A stretch of 64,000 nt of DNA, taken from Lasiosphaeria ovina (lineage: Eukaryota > Ascomycota > Sordariomycetes > Sordariales > Lasiosphaeriaceae). The position numbers and the translations under genes were made by a program. The notes under the pieces were generated by a model. That model did no database searches. It was given only the letters and a program-made list of their open reading frames with translations, and was not told where the DNA came from. Positions 33,739 through 48,400 of this stretch are shown in pieces. The stretch is from contig JAULSN010000001.1 in the NCBI GenBank assembly GCA_033439765.1, positions 4,526,001-4,590,000 on the forward strand. Reading direction: 5' to 3'. Each line of letters starts with the position of its first letter. Positions within the stretch are counted from its first letter, which is position 1.

Positions 33739-34010
33739 AAGAAAAGGAAACATCGGGCGGCCGTTTCAGACGCCGCAACCCATTCCCAATCCATCCCACC
33801 GCCTCGGTTTTCTTTCCAAAGTGGCTGGCGGGGCGTCCCGTGCCGTTACACAAGCACCAGCACGAGCATACAAACACACAAGCACAAACCCGCCATCCAT
33901 CCATCCATCACAGTTAGTCAAAGAGCGGCCATCGGGATACTATTGATACATATCATAGCCACAGAGCACATGCAACGCCCAATTGGACAAGTCTAATGAG
34001 ACTCACTACC

Positions 34011-34053
<43 letters not shown>
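34011..34053. repeat. (AGT)14 trinucleotide repeat
   Basis: About fourteen AGT units without interruption, 420 bp beyond the stop codon of the minus-strand acyltransferase gene. Confidence 0.95.
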
Positions 34054-34471
34054 AGCGTACTGATTCCGAAAAAAGGAGACCGTTAAGCCCCTCCTCGCAA
34101 CAAAAAGTCAAGCTTGATCTATATCGCTGCCCTATTATATATACCTACCAATAAACTCCTTTTCAACCCTTTCCCTGAGACAGGCCAGGCCCAGCAGAGC
34201 AGAACACAGTAGCCAGAAAGACAGACAGGAGCTAGTATAGTCTCGGCATTGAAACTGACCACCACACTCCCCTCCCCCGTGTCCGACCCGCTGATACCGT
34301 ACATACACTACACTGCACAAGTGACTCTATACCGACATGCAGAAACCCTTTAGTGCCGTAGAGACCAACCCTCCAAAAGGACACTGCCTCCCTTTTCACC
34401 CAGCCAATAAATAGATAAAAAAGCCAACAGCAGGACAATGCCGAGAAAGTAATTCCCAGAAAAACACGCCC

Positions 34472-36373
34472 TCACTTGAAAATGGTCATCTCCTCCTGCC
34501 GGCCCCGGGCAAACACGTCCTTGTAGGCGTGCCACATCTTCTCGAGCTCCGCCACGTACAGCTCGTGCAGCCTGTCGATCTCGGCCGGGTCGACGCTGTT
34601 GGCGTCGACGGCCTGGGCGACCATGATGGGGGCGCCCACCACGACGTTGAGCGGGCGGCGGTACGGCATCAGGCCGACGTCGTAGTTGAAGATGCCGCGG
34701 CCGTGCAGGAACGGCAGCGTGAACTTGAGCGTGCGCAGCACGAACATCTGCAGCCGGTGCAGCTTGGGGTGCGACTTTGGGCTGACCTGGTCGTACAGGT
34801 CGTTCTCGCCGAACGCGAGCACCGGCACCAGATCCGCCCCCGTGCGGATCGCCATCTTGACGAAGCCCTTGCGCTCCGCCAGCACCAACCGCAGCGTGCC
34901 CGGCTGCGCCTCGAGCGACTCGCGCGCTCCGCCCACCACGATGGTCACCGCCCGCCCCATGCCCTCATTGTTGGCCCCGCCGCGCGTCAGGATGTTGGTG
35001 ATGGACTCCTTGGACACGGACTGGATCCCCAGGTTGAGGATGTAGTCGCGGTACAGTGGGATCCGGAAGTTTGAGTCGAGCGTCAGCAGGCTGTTGGTGA
35101 TGCCCGGGAACTTGTCCGCGAACCCGAGCGCCTCCGTCGCGAACGCCGCGAACGCCCCGTGCGAGATGATGCCGTGCGGGTGGTACCCGAAGATGTACTT
35201 GCGCGTCGCCGGCAGCTCGTGCGTCTTGTGCAACTTCGCCGGGTAGTAGTCCCCAAAGAAGCGCCACGCCGGCAGCCGCCGGAACCGCTCCGACCGCGAC
35301 CGCAGCCGCCCGTCTGTCGCCGCCTTGGACGTGAGCATGCGCACCAGGTACGGGATCAGGAGCGGCCACATGAGCGGGATTGCACAGAGGAAAAAGAAAA
35401 TTGATACCGTCAGGGCGATGCTGAGCGAGTGGATTAGCACCGCTAGCGTCTGCAGCCGCCGTCTGTACGGTATGTTCCAGGGCGCAAACCTAATCCCCCG
35501 GGCAGTGTATGCGTTGGCTCGTTCCCGCTCCTGCCTCTCGCAGTCGTTGAGCGCACTATCAAAGGGCAGCGGCGGATAGTCATCATGCTTCGGAGTCTTG
35601 GGCTCTTTCCCGCCATGCCCATCCGTGTCTGCCTTAGTCTCCTTCGCGTGGCTTTTCGACAACGTTTTGCCATTGACCTTGGGCTTGTCGCCGCTGTCGC
35701 TTTGCTTCTCTTTGTGGCCATTGACGCCGACATCCTGGGCTCTGTCAATCTTGGGCGCCACACCTCCTTCGTTGCTTTCTTGCTTCTCTGTCGCCATCGA
35801 GCTCTTTTTCTCCGTGTCTGGCGCTGTGATCTTGCTGGGCTGAGTAGAGGGAGGGGGTGGCTGCTCAGAGCTTATGGGCTCAGGTTTAACGGTCTTGGGG
35901 GTAGACGCTGCCGTCTTCTCTGGTGTCGCTTCAGTCTTGGGTTCCGGCCCGCTGTCCTTCAAGCCGCCATTCACATTCTTCAACAGCGTAGATCGAGCGG
36001 CGATAGGCGACTTTGGGGTATCGTTGGTAGTCTTGCGATCTGCCGTCAGCGACGTGCGGCTGCTTCCGGGAACTCCGTCTCCGGCCAGGGACGCATCACT
36101 CACCGGCGTGCCGTCAACTCCCCGTTCCGATCTGGCGCTGTCTGGGGCGGCAGGCCGGTCCCGGTCCGTGGCGCTCGTGGATGCCGGGCCGGCCCCGTTG
36201 GCGTCGTGGGAGGCTGCATTCCCGTCAATGATCCGCAGTACCGAAGCTTGGCCGCGCTGTGCTTTCTGGGCCGACTTCTTGGTCTGGCCCTTCTTGCCTC
36301 CGCCCTTCTTCTTGGACGAAGAGGCTGCTGGGGTAGCTGAGCAGCCCGCGTTCTCTTGATCCGTGTTCTCCAT
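34472..36373 (-). CDS. DGA1: Diacylglycerol O-acyltransferase, DGAT2/Dga1 family
   Basis: Intronless, 633 residues from ATG 36373; the frame is open further upstream but has no ATG. The enzyme transfers an acyl group from acyl-CoA to diacylglycerol, the last step of triacylglycerol synthesis at the ER and lipid droplets. A membrane hairpin spans about residues 308-345 (LAVLIHSLSIALTVSIFFFL). The catalytic HPHG motif follows in IFGYHPHGIISHGAF (His at about 398), then TLDSNFRIPLYRDY, GGARESLEA, LAERKGFVKMAIRTGADLVP and FGENDLYDQ, all standard DGAT2 blocks. Yeast Dga1 has 418 residues. The extra length is a 280-residue Lys/Ser/Thr/Pro-rich hydrophilic N-terminal extension with a basic SKKKGGGKKGQTKKSAQKAQ stretch. 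It is co-oriented with the esterase. Related monoacylglycerol acyltransferases share these motifs, but fungal context favours Dga1. Confidence 0.9.
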   Translation of the reverse strand: MENTDQENAGCSATPAASSSKKKGGGKKGQTKKSAQKAQRGQASVLRIIDGNAASHDANGAGPASTSATDRDRPAAPDSARSERGVDGTPVSDASLAGDGVPGSSRTSLTADRKTTNDTPKSPIAARSTLLKNVNGGLKDSGPEPKTEATPEKTAASTPKTVKPEPISSEQPPPPSTQPSKITAPDTEKKSSMATEKQESNEGGVAPKIDRAQDVGVNGHKEKQSDSGDKPKVNGKTLSKSHAKETKADTDGHGGKEPKTPKHDDYPPLPFDSALNDCERQERERANAYTARGIRFAPWNIPYRRRLQTLAVLIHSLSIALTVSIFFFLCAIPLMWPLLIPYLVRMLTSKAATDGRLRSRSERFRRLPAWRFFGDYYPAKLHKTHELPATRKYIFGYHPHGIISHGAFAAFATEALGFADKFPGITNSLLTLDSNFRIPLYRDYILNLGIQSVSKESITNILTRGGANNEGMGRAVTIVVGGARESLEAQPGTLRLVLAERKGFVKMAIRTGADLVPVLAFGENDLYDQVSPKSHPKLHRLQMFVLRTLKFTLPFLHGRGIFNYDVGLMPYRRPLNVVVGAPIMVAQAVDANSVDPAEIDRLHELYVAELEKMWHAYKDVFARGRQEEMTIFK

Positions 36374-38550
36374 CTCGACGGGGGGCGCAGGGTGCGGATA
36401 GTGTAACGGAGAGGGAGGGAGTAGCAAAGCGAGGTCACGGTGGCCGCTCACCTAATAGGGGGCCCTCCATGGCAGCGGACGCGAGCAAAGATGGCAATAT
36501 TTAGCGCGACGCCGTCGGACTGGAATGGGGGAGTGGGTGCTTCTCTAGGCCGTCAAAGTCTAAATCAAGGGATGTTTCGATGGCGCGCACTAGTTACTTA
36601 GTAAGTCTAATACGCTCGATACAGGGCAGCGCTCTGGCTCTGCTTCGCGGTTCCTGAAGACAAGGTTCGGCCGGCTGCTGCTAGCATCATCTTCTCTACC
36701 AGTTCCTGTATGTACCGCCACCAACAAAGGCAAGGATGGCTCGATGGAGTGCGCGGGCGGACGGTAGTATCGCCAAGGTAGTGCAGTGCGGTGTGTGTGT
36801 GTGGATGGCGAGCGGCGCAAGGTTTCGATGGTGCCGCTGGCAGCCGAGCTTTCCTTCAGCGACTGTTGGTTGCCTGTGATGACGTTGCGGCGGGGTCGGC
36901 TCCCTATCAGAGGCCAATTAAGCACCAATACGGAATACTCCCGAATGTCAAGAACCTCCCTCCACTGTGCTTCAGAAACAGACGACAACAGGGGAGAAGC
37001 TTAATTAGATAAATATCTCCTTCTTCGTATAACAACATTTCAATATTGCCAAACCAGTCTCTTCCTGCCCTCGGACAAGGTAACCTACGATGTGGACGTT
37101 TTGCAGCTGAGTGTTTTTTGTGAAGAGTCTGGCAGTTGAAAATCGAATCGGCAGCGACCCTTAGTCAGTCCTGCAAAGACGAGCGGGTAGCGTGGTGTCC
37201 ATGTCCTGGTCCAGGCACTCTATCGTATCCATCACATGTGTGTCTGTGCAATGCAGCATTCGGGTCAAGGCCGACGCGGCAACATGTGCCGCCCATATGC
37301 ACCTCCCGTCGCAGTGGATATCTCATTACGGGACCTGGAAAGGAGTACGGCAGGGACTTATATGTATGTATAATACATACATACGATGCGGAAACGCTTT
37401 CGGTGTCTCGGTGATAGCAAATTTACTATCAGGTAGATTTATATAGACAGACTCGGGTTTTGGGATGTTTGGCCGTCTGCTAGACCTCTCATTGGCCTTT
37501 TATCCAAGGGGCACTGACCTTGCTTGAATTTCACACTGACTACGCATCAGAGAAAACACCCAAAAGCCCGTTCCAACGAGGCAGTCTAATCCGACCTGAT
37601 CAGATGAACGATATGCTTGGTATATTATGGTATAGTACACAGCAACCCGTCTTGCAAGAGAGACAACAGAGTGCGCTCCCAACCGCACCCACGCCACCCG
37701 CCCACCCACCACACACATGCACTAAGACCCTCGTCCTCGCACTTTTCTAACTCGTTGCCAAACCTGCGGTTAAAACCGCCGAGAGCGCCATGGAGGCGGC
37801 ACAGCGTTGCCTGCCAACATCGAAGAGGCGACACTAGTCCATCCCTACCCTTCTCTCTCTCGCCCCTATGCGTACATAAAAAGGGAACCGGCATCAACAT
37901 CGCGCAAAACAGACAAGGGGAAAAAAGATAGATGTAACAATATCCTCCATCGACCAAGACAGAGAGAGGGGGATAAGAAAAACTGCAAAGATAATTCGGG
38001 AAATAAGACATTGAAGGAAACCCGACCTAATCCAGCCTAGCCCCCCCCCCCCCCCCCCCCCCGCCGAGAGTATTACCCATGATAAAGAAAGAAAGGGGGG
38101 AAGATGGATAAGGAGGCGAAACAGAAACTACCACACATTTCCTTTTGTCTCTCTCTCTATCCCTCCCCCCCTTCATTTTGAACTTCTACAACACAGGCGT
38201 TTGAAGCCATGTTTGCGCCGAAACCAGCGCTAAGCAGACCCTCTGCTTTCCGTTCTTCGCGCGAATGGACCGACAAGAATGTTTCTTTTAAAATTATGTT
38301 TCTCTTGCCTTCTGCTTGAATACCTCAATTCAGTCCAGCCTCTTTGCCCTGCCGTCTCTGTATTCGTTGGACACAGGAGGCCGGACAAAGTGAATGAGCG
38401 GATACAAGCTCCAAAAGCGCCTCCCTCATCAGATGAGGATGTCGACATAGTTGTGTGCAGTGAGCTTTTGCAAGCGAACATACCAACAAGATCATCTCAT
38501 CGTTTCAGCCATACCTCGTCCGAGTATCATGTACCGGGGTCTCCGTATCC
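36374..38550. other. Intergenic region between two minus-strand genes
   Basis: About 2.2 kb covering the acyltransferase promoter and the 3' region of the polyglutamine zinc-finger gene. It contains a 22-base C run, a GTGTGTGTGTG stretch at about 36790 and ATACATACATACG near 37374. Short frames have no recognisable content. Confidence 0.55.
38041..38062. repeat. Poly-C tract (22 C)
   Basis: A 22-base homopolymer of C on the plus strand (poly-G on the minus). Length may be uncertain because such tracts are prone to sequencing error. Confidence 0.85.
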
Positions 38551-40659
<2,109 letters not shown>

Positions 40660-43600
40660 AGGCCCGTCACCAGTGAGCGTTTGCTGCTCTCTTAAAACCG
40701 TCTATTACGCGCACCTGATCACGTCACCGTCGGTCGCGACGCATCGCCAGCGGGCGGGATGGAGATGCTGTTGATGTTAGGAGGCGTCAAGAGCGTGTGG
40801 CTGGAGATCGTGGCGAGAGCTTGGAGACTGACCAGGCAGGGCAGGCAAGCCAGGTGGGCGGGCGGATAGGTAGGTATGCCAACGCAGAGGCCGCGGGGCG
40901 CAGAAAACAAAAACAGTGGAAACCTAGGTTCTAGAAAGAAGCAAAGCGCCTTACGCAACTTTATTGCAGTTTATCCGGGAACGCGGCCAGCAGTTTTTCG
41001 TCTAATTGCTGACCCTGATTCATGTGTGCAGGAGGGTGAGCTGCTCTCACGGCTGGAAATCTGGTGTGGCCTCGAAGAGAGAGAGAAAGAGGCTCACGCA
41101 GGCAAGGTCGGGGAGGCTGTGACCGGGGGGGAGGATCCTTGCCATTGCTAGTGGCGGGCGCGCCAGTGCCACCGTCCAAGAGGGAAATGGGCTGTGCGTG
41201 GGCTGGCTCGCAGCTGCCAGATCGCCGACGACGGTCGAACAAAGCCCGACAGCCAGTAAAAAGCGGTGAACTTTGGCCTCTCACGAGTCCAAGCTCCAGT
41301 CCCCACTGTCCTCCAGCCTCTTTTGTCCTGCATCCGCCCCCTCCAGCACCCAAGTAGCGAAAGACCCAAGCCACTCGGCCTGTGAGAGGCTGACTTTAGT
41401 CTGACCCACGCACACTCCATCATCAACCACTCTCGAGATCCCGCCGCAACTTAACCCTCGGTTCAAGTTGTGACGTGATTGATTCGGACGGCAAGGCTTG
41501 GAAATAAAACAAGCCCGTGTGCGTATCAAACCGCCATCCAATCCGATTTCATCGCAGCCATGTCGCTGGACTTCGCCTTGCACAGGATGAGCTGAACGTG
41601 GGTTGGGTGCTTTTCTGTTCTGTGAATTCAGAGGAGAGCTCTCTGTTCGGGTTAGACTCGTTTGCTTGGTCCGCGCATCTGCGACTTCGCTCCGCAATCA
41701 CTGTTCCAGCTGGCTTACGATACATTGTGTGAGGCGCAGATACACAATCATTCAATGCGCCGCCGGACCATTTTCTGATCCTTCTTCGATACACGTACTT
41801 CATACACTTACATATGCGATGGCAACTTGCGCCATCAGCTTGGATTGCTCAATCTGCAGACAAACTGCGCTGTTTCTTCTGCATCGTTTCCTGCCTGGCC
41901 TTGCCTGTAAGTAGTATATTTCAAGGAAATCATAAATTGAACCAAACAGCCCGTGTTCAGGCTCAAATATCTGGCATGCTGGTGGTCGGCGTGTAAGGCG
42001 TGTCCACCTGCTGAGGAAGCAAGCGCGCGGCCCGGACAATGACGAGCTTGGGGAGCCAGGGGAAATTCCCTAAACGGCTTTATTAAAGTGGCTGTGCCCG
42101 GCTTCATCCTCTCTGGCACTCTGCGACTTGGTACTGCTTGGACGCTTATGGGTTAGCTGTTGTTTTCAACCACTGGCTACTATCAGAATCTAGCGGGGAA
42201 CCTTGCCTTCTTTAGCCCGCCCACGTCAGCTTTAGACCATGGGATGGTAGGCTGAAGAAGTCCGTTATTAGCGGATGTCTTCGTTCCTCGACAGTCTACG
42301 GCACAACACGACCTCGGGAAGTGGCGCTATGCTTCAGCCGCACCACACTTGCAGCTAATAAGAGGTACAGGTGAGGACTGAACAGCGTCATGCCAAGAGT
42401 CCGTCAAGAACGAATAACGACCCCTTACAACAGTCCATTCTCTTTGAGGTTTTTAGTACGGAACTTTCTAGTGTAAGATACGAAAGGCCTCCCATGTCTC
42501 CTTTGCGGTTCGTCCCACAAGTTCTTCGGGAGGCGGTAGCTCTTGCTGCCTCTCGTATAAAACCCCAGAGGCCTCTCTCTCTCCTCGAAATGCCAGGAAG
42601 GCTTTTCTTGGCCGATTTTATTACCGTGGTCTTTATTCTTTCCAGATACCACGCCAATGACGATCTAAGTATGGACTGCACGTATAAGACGTTCAGAGTA
42701 CCGGTAGCCAGAGGTGCGCTTCAGCCCAAATACGCCTTCAGCCCATGAGCAGCTAAGGTACGTAAGTGCCTACTGGAGCTTGGAGAGCCTCTCTCATGCG
42801 CTGAGCTTCGCATAATGAAGATCTTCGTCGTCCAAAGCATTGAGACGGACCGCCGAGGTACCCATGTGCCGGGACAGCTGGCCCACGGAACAACATGCGT
42901 CACTGAAAATGCATGGACCTGGTTTTCCCACGGCTATTCCACTGGTATTGCCCACGCCCGTTGGACTGCTGCACATCCGGGCGTTGAGACCCTTGTGGAG
43001 ATCATTACTTGTCATGATGGCGCTCAGTCCTCTCGAGTCTGCTCTCCACTCACACATACCGGACCATCCGATTCGCTCCAACGGTTTTGTACCTCTCCCG
43101 AATCCGAACATGAGACAAGCAAACGGTTTCTTTAGCTCGTGAAATGTGATGGACCGGTCGTCTGTTCCCCGTGACTTTCCTAATTCGATCAAAGCCAAAG
43201 TTAGAGGGTTACACTTTACGCACGAATTGGAAAACGGGGCTTCGTATAACAAAATGACTTCTCATAACTCTGTTTGATGGTCAAACTTTTGTGACGCTTC
43301 GTGATTCTGATGGCCTAAGATTATGTTTTCTTTTTATTACAGCAGCTTAATTCAGGTTAACCGTGGCAGTGCTGTGGCCAGGATAGTCTTGTGCAATCTC
43401 TTGTCCAAATATTACAGAACAACCGATAATTATGTTGGGGCTTGACATCTTAAACCGAGAGGAGAGGCCAACAAGAAGCATTTGACTCCAAAAATTTCGA
43501 CGAAATAACCAAAGCTAACAGGTGCTAATAGGTAGGTAGGTACCTACCGTAACTGTCTCGAAAGCCAAGGGTGGAATTGGATCATTGTAGGTAATGGAGA

Positions 43601-46600
43601 AAAAAGTTCCAGCAACTAATATCAGTCGAAAATACCACAAGTGACGGAGGCTACAGAGAGAAGTTAAGGTTGGTGTGTTTTTCCTCCGTATTAGTAGTAA
43701 AGCTATTTTTACCCACTATCATGGCCTCAGCCTTTGACTCTGAGGCATGATTCAGCAGACAGAATCGGACCCGGGTGAGGGGAGGTCGAGCTAAAAATCC
43801 CCAATTTCGACGTTAGAGATACCAGTGGCATTGAACAACTTACCGTGGAATGGCGGTGGCAATACCTACTTATGGCGGTGGTACTTTATGGCTTGGTGGA
43901 CTTTCCGAAGCTGCCATGACTTTCACCGATTTGAAGAAGACGGTAGGAGCTTGTCAGATGTCTTACTCCGTCAGGTCATGTACCGAGATTGTCTGCTTGT
44001 CTTTAGTTTTGCAAGAGGGTGTGCTGTTGTCACAAGCAGGTGATGTCTTATTTTATGCCGAGTTATATTTTATTTCGTCTGCTCAAGGAGTGACTTCTAT
44101 AGTTAGATTTGTCACAAAAATGAAATGGCCTATATCCATCACCACGCACACACTGAAGGTGAACGCAACTGAGAATCTGCCGCGGTGCAGCAAAAGTCAA
44201 ATAATTGAATAGCAACGGTAGAGCCGGTCCGCTCAACTGTGTTTCCATTGTTCAGATACACGCAGTACCACAATGGCAAACAGAGAAAGACGCAGTTGGC
44301 GCAGATTTAAGGCCATGTCTAGGGCCGGATCGAGTATCAATGATTCCGGTAACTTGAACTTATCTTTTCTAGCTATATTGTAGTCTCAAAATTCACTATC
44401 GGCGAACCAGACATCACTATAATGGCTTACAAAACTTAACTCGAGCAAGGCAAGAAGCGAATGTTACAGCGAGGCGAGGTCTATGGATACTAGAACAAGT
44501 AAAAAAGGTAGTTGGATGACTAGAAGTATCATGCAGGAACACACAGTCATGTCGGGATCTAATCTGTGGTTGGCTCTGAGGGCCATGGTACATGACGCTC
44601 CTGGGAGGTAAATACCGGGGATTGTGTTCAGGGGTAACTTTTGTCAGAAACAATTTGCTTTGGGGCTCGGCCAAGTAAACAACATCGAGCAAAAGACATG
44701 TTGGGGCCTCTCTTAATACTACAGCCGCCCCTAGTCACACTGTATTGTGTTACTTAAACTATCCTCCTTCTAAACCCGCCCGGGTCACTGTGCGTTCTAG
44801 AGTGGCCGAGGAATTGCGCGGTTCACCGAGGTTTAAAACTAGCTGGGGGAGGGATCATTGGAGGTTCAAAAGGATAGTCCGAGGCGTAACAGCCTAAGGC
44901 AGTTGCTGAAATGTGCAATTCCCAAGCCATAACTATTTTCTTCGATGCGTGACCCTTCCCAGCCTGAACCCCGAAGGACGCCGGCAAGGCGTTCCTAGAA
45001 GCCGACGGTGTCGTACAGCCTCGAACTATAGATGTCGATCCACCAAACATCTGTCGATCGGACCCGCATGGCACAACAGAGTTTTCTCCGTACCCGACAC
45101 CAATCGCTTGGGCGATATTCCTCAGCCTGCCTAGGCGCGAGGCTTTGCACCACGTCGGACCGAGCCATGTGGCACTCGGGCAGCGCTGCACTTGGCGAGA
45201 ACTCGGCGAACATGGCCAGCTGCCGTCGGCCGATAGTGGAGGACACAAGGCACAGTACTGGCTTTGTCACACAAGGACGGCTTTCAAGCAGGCCGAGCTA
45301 CGTACGACTATCGAGCCAACACGGCGCCGCTTGCCGTAGTCCGCCGTCCTACGTCAGGAAAAGGCGGCGAAGGCTATATATTGTCCTGCGCGGGCCCCTG
45401 CAGATCTGTAGGGCGGGCCTTATATGCCGTGATGCGTGGAGAGTAGGTCTACACAAGAACTCATTGGTATTGCTACACGAAGCCAGCGAATTGGTATTTA
45501 TTCCTTTGTTCCAGGGCTTTCGGTCAAGGCTGTGGAGCATATAGCATACCCAAGGTACCTTAGCCGCTTGAGTCAAGAAATAGGAGGGTTGTTGCCATGT
45601 CTAGACACCTTAAGCGGTATCGCCGACAAAGTGGCATATGTTCCCTTGCTTAAGACCCAATCTTAACCAGTCCCATGCTGCGGACATTTGCTAGTGGTTT
45701 GACCCATTACTGCTGGGCGGAGACTCGGTGCCGGTAACGAAACATGATATGATCTCAAGGTAGGCAAGGTAGTTAGGTGACTGACTCTTTTCGTCACTGT
45801 ACTAAGTGCCGGTGGTGCTTCCAGGAATACAGACCGAGACGGATGTTGATCGATGGCAAGCAGACGTGTACCTACCCTGTAACCACGGTATTCTCCTAGG
45901 TAAGGTATCTTCTCACTGCCATTTCTGACAATAAACACTGCTAGCAGGTAGGGCACGGTAGTTAGGCGAATGACAATTACCGGCGAGATATCTTGCGTTC
46001 AGACGTCTTGACAAAGCCTGTCCAAGCAGCACCTATCCAAACACTGTAAGAATACCATGCCACTGGTTCTGGGACAACATGCTGTGCTTGTACATACATT
46101 CTACCTATTGTCAAGGAGACCGAGCGACGGTCAACTTGCCGTGTCTTGTGTTTTATGGAGGAAATATATAGGGACGCAACTTAAGCAGAACGCTGAAAAA
46201 AACAGGCGTGATATTCGGCCTCATCTTGGATCAATTGGCTATCATCTATCCAAGATCTGGGCTACACTATAGGGCCAGCGCTTCGCCGAGCTCTACGGCT
46301 CATTGGTCTGGTGCCATGGCGGCGTGTTGCAAATCTCCCGTCGCACACTTCAGGCAGAATGCTGTTGTTTCGTTTTCCAGAGTCTCAGCATCTGCACAGA
46401 AGCATTCCAAGCGGAGGCGGAGAGGAAGTGGGTAGCGAGAGCAGATCGACAGACGGGCGGGCCACGACCGAAGTCAAGAGAAACGTTTACGCATGCACCA
46501 CGCAGGAACAAATCCATGTGCCGGAGACGATCCTTGAGCCAGCAGTGACTTGTTGGAGCGCGTCGTCATGGTAAACTCCATGTTCCCAACGCTCCTGCGC

Positions 46601-48400
46601 CGCCAGAACGTCACGCCGTTGTCCATTTACCGTTCAACGTTCGCCAGATGGCTAGCTCGGGCAAAAAAGGGCCGGACCCAAGAGTTGTTTTAACGTTAAA
46701 ACCTCCTGTGCGCTCGACGCCGTTGGCTCGAATGAGGAATGAGGATTTCTGCTTTGCCACAGGAAGAACACTGCCAAATCCAAAGGGGCGCGTGCGGAAA
46801 TACATGGATGGACTCGCAAATACCAAGCAGCGATCAAAGCTCGAGAAACAGAAACTGTCTCGCAGCGGGCTAGTCCACAAACGGTTTAGTCAGGTACCGA
46901 CCTGAGAAATGCAGGTTGCAGGATGGAAAGAGGCAAGAATTTTTTTTACGCGCATTTTCTCTTCGTCACGGAGCGGGGTGTAATTACGGGAATATCCCCA
47001 AGCGCTGTCGAGCGAACCATTACAACCACACGGTCCAATCCAATGGTACCCAGGACTACACAGGACTCCGAGTCTGGAGAAGCAAGACGAGTGCCAAGCC
47101 CGTATAAAGTACTGGCAGAATTGCTGTAGCTTGCCCAATGTCTTGAATTTCGTCGTCATTTTCAACTGAGCATTCATTGCAGTTGGTGATTGACGATCAC
47201 AGTGCCAGAGCTCACTTGCTGCGCAATTTGGGTTGCGCATGTATTCGTGCTCCGTGCGATACAGGCAAACCGATGAAACTTGCCAACAGCGGTTGGCAGC
47301 CAAGCCTAGGCGCTGGGCGCCCAGGACGCTGAAGAGTCCAGCCCGTGGATCATCCGTATCGTGAGTGTTGTTGCTAAGTTTTTGCCATAGGACTCCTCAA
47401 CACCAGGACGTCGGGTATCAAGAGCTCGCCGAGTCGCTCAATTACCATCGCAACTCAAACACTCTCAAGTGTGAGACAAGTATGTGTGTTAGTAATGTGG
47501 CGATAAGTGAGTGCGCACGATTGTGACGAGACGAGTCGCTTCCTATCCTCGAACGGACGCGCTTCTGTATCGTGGCGTGCTCACCCCTGTCAGCGATGGA
47601 CGAGCGACAGCGGTACCTGCAGGAGTAGTGGCGCCTTCCCACAATTTGCAGGTTTTTAACCCCTTCCCGCGCTCAGTGTAATCTCGCCAAGAAAGGGGAT
47701 CCCACCTTGGTCCAGACTCCGTGGCGCCTTGGACGTCGTTGGCTGGCTCTGGGCTAGCACCGCTTGGGCTGGGGCTCATTTCGATTACTTTCCTTTCGAC
47801 TTGGTTTTGTCGCGCCGCCGCTGCCTCTGGCCCGACACTCGTTCGTCAACGCAAACCTCTCAATCTCTGGGAGACTTGCGACACCTTCAGTTCATCAATC
47901 ATTTTGAACTGTTGACCGCTCGTTTTCCATCTCTTGCCGGCTCACTCCTTTGCAACGGCATTTCCATCCAACAGAGAGTCGCTGGCTCTCTACCACATTC
48001 CTTTGGAACAGAACACGGCGAACAACAGTCCTTATCTCGACCGACCACACTCACCAGACCCGAAAGCGATCAGTCCTGGAACCCACCTATTTCATCCCAT
48101 CAAGAGGTCTGTCTCCACTCGTTTTCGGCTGCGAACCTCTGCACCGCCTCGGCATGTAGAGAGCTGCTTGCTTGACTGCGTGCACCTTTTTGGGATTGAA
48201 GCTTTCCCTTCGAGGTTTCGCTGGCTCCCATGCGGGATTTGCTCTTGTCGATTTGCCGTGCGCAGAGACTGACAGATATCTGCCAACTAGTTAACGATCA
48301 TTGTCGTCGATACCATACGCAACTGTATTACTCCCCATCGTCTCGAGGCCGTCCGCATCCCGCATAGAATCAACTCGAGTGTACGCTACTGTCAAGAAAA
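40660..48400. other. Gene-poor, partly AT-rich region
   Basis: 7.7 kb with no intact gene. The first 700 bases hold the promoter of the polyglutamine factor and the last 700 the pyrimidine-rich promoter of the SUN gene. The middle (about 42.4-46.3 kb) is locally richer in A+T with scattered stops in all frames, consistent with decayed repeats. It includes a probable Mutator-like transposase fragment (42590-42720), a GGTAGGTAGGTACCTACC palindrome at about 43532 and a GC-rich patch at 44930-45420 that may be a decayed gene. GGTAGTTAGGTGACTGAC at 45769 recurs with two changes at 45957. Confidence 0.55.
42590..42720 (+). pseudogene. Fragment of a Mutator-like (Hop/MULE) transposase
   Basis: In one plus-strand frame this stretch encodes RLFLADFI, then ILSRYHANDDLS, then MDCTYKTFRVP (42671-42703). 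MULE transposases of fungi and plants have an LFFAHP-type segment followed about 20 residues later by the first catalytic Asp in a DxTYKTN/F motif, which this matches (Asp at 42674-42676). I see no remaining catalytic residues or inverted repeats nearby. Only a fragment of the domain is visible, in an AT-rich repeat-like setting. Identification is by motif and moderately uncertain. Confidence 0.42.

Larger units (their letters stand above)
32944..34471. other. Intergenic region between acyltransferase 3' end and esterase promoter
   Basis: About 1.5 kb between two minus-strand genes, holding the esterase promoter and the acyltransferase 3' region. It contains a GACGA repeat, an AGT repeat and a TACAGTACAGTGCAGTATAG cluster at about 32980. 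No gene is supported. Confidence 0.55.

Noticed and set aside
30527..36373. Esterase plus acyltransferase as a lipid gene cluster
   Set aside because: Two adjacent genes of broad families with 1.5 kb between them; no shared regulatory motif and no further pathway genes.
44995..45270. Minus-strand frame with an ALPEC-type start, considered as a CFEM effector
   Set aside because: The Cys spacing of CFEM domains is not present and no signal peptide is seen; kept only as a vague note on the GC-rich patch.
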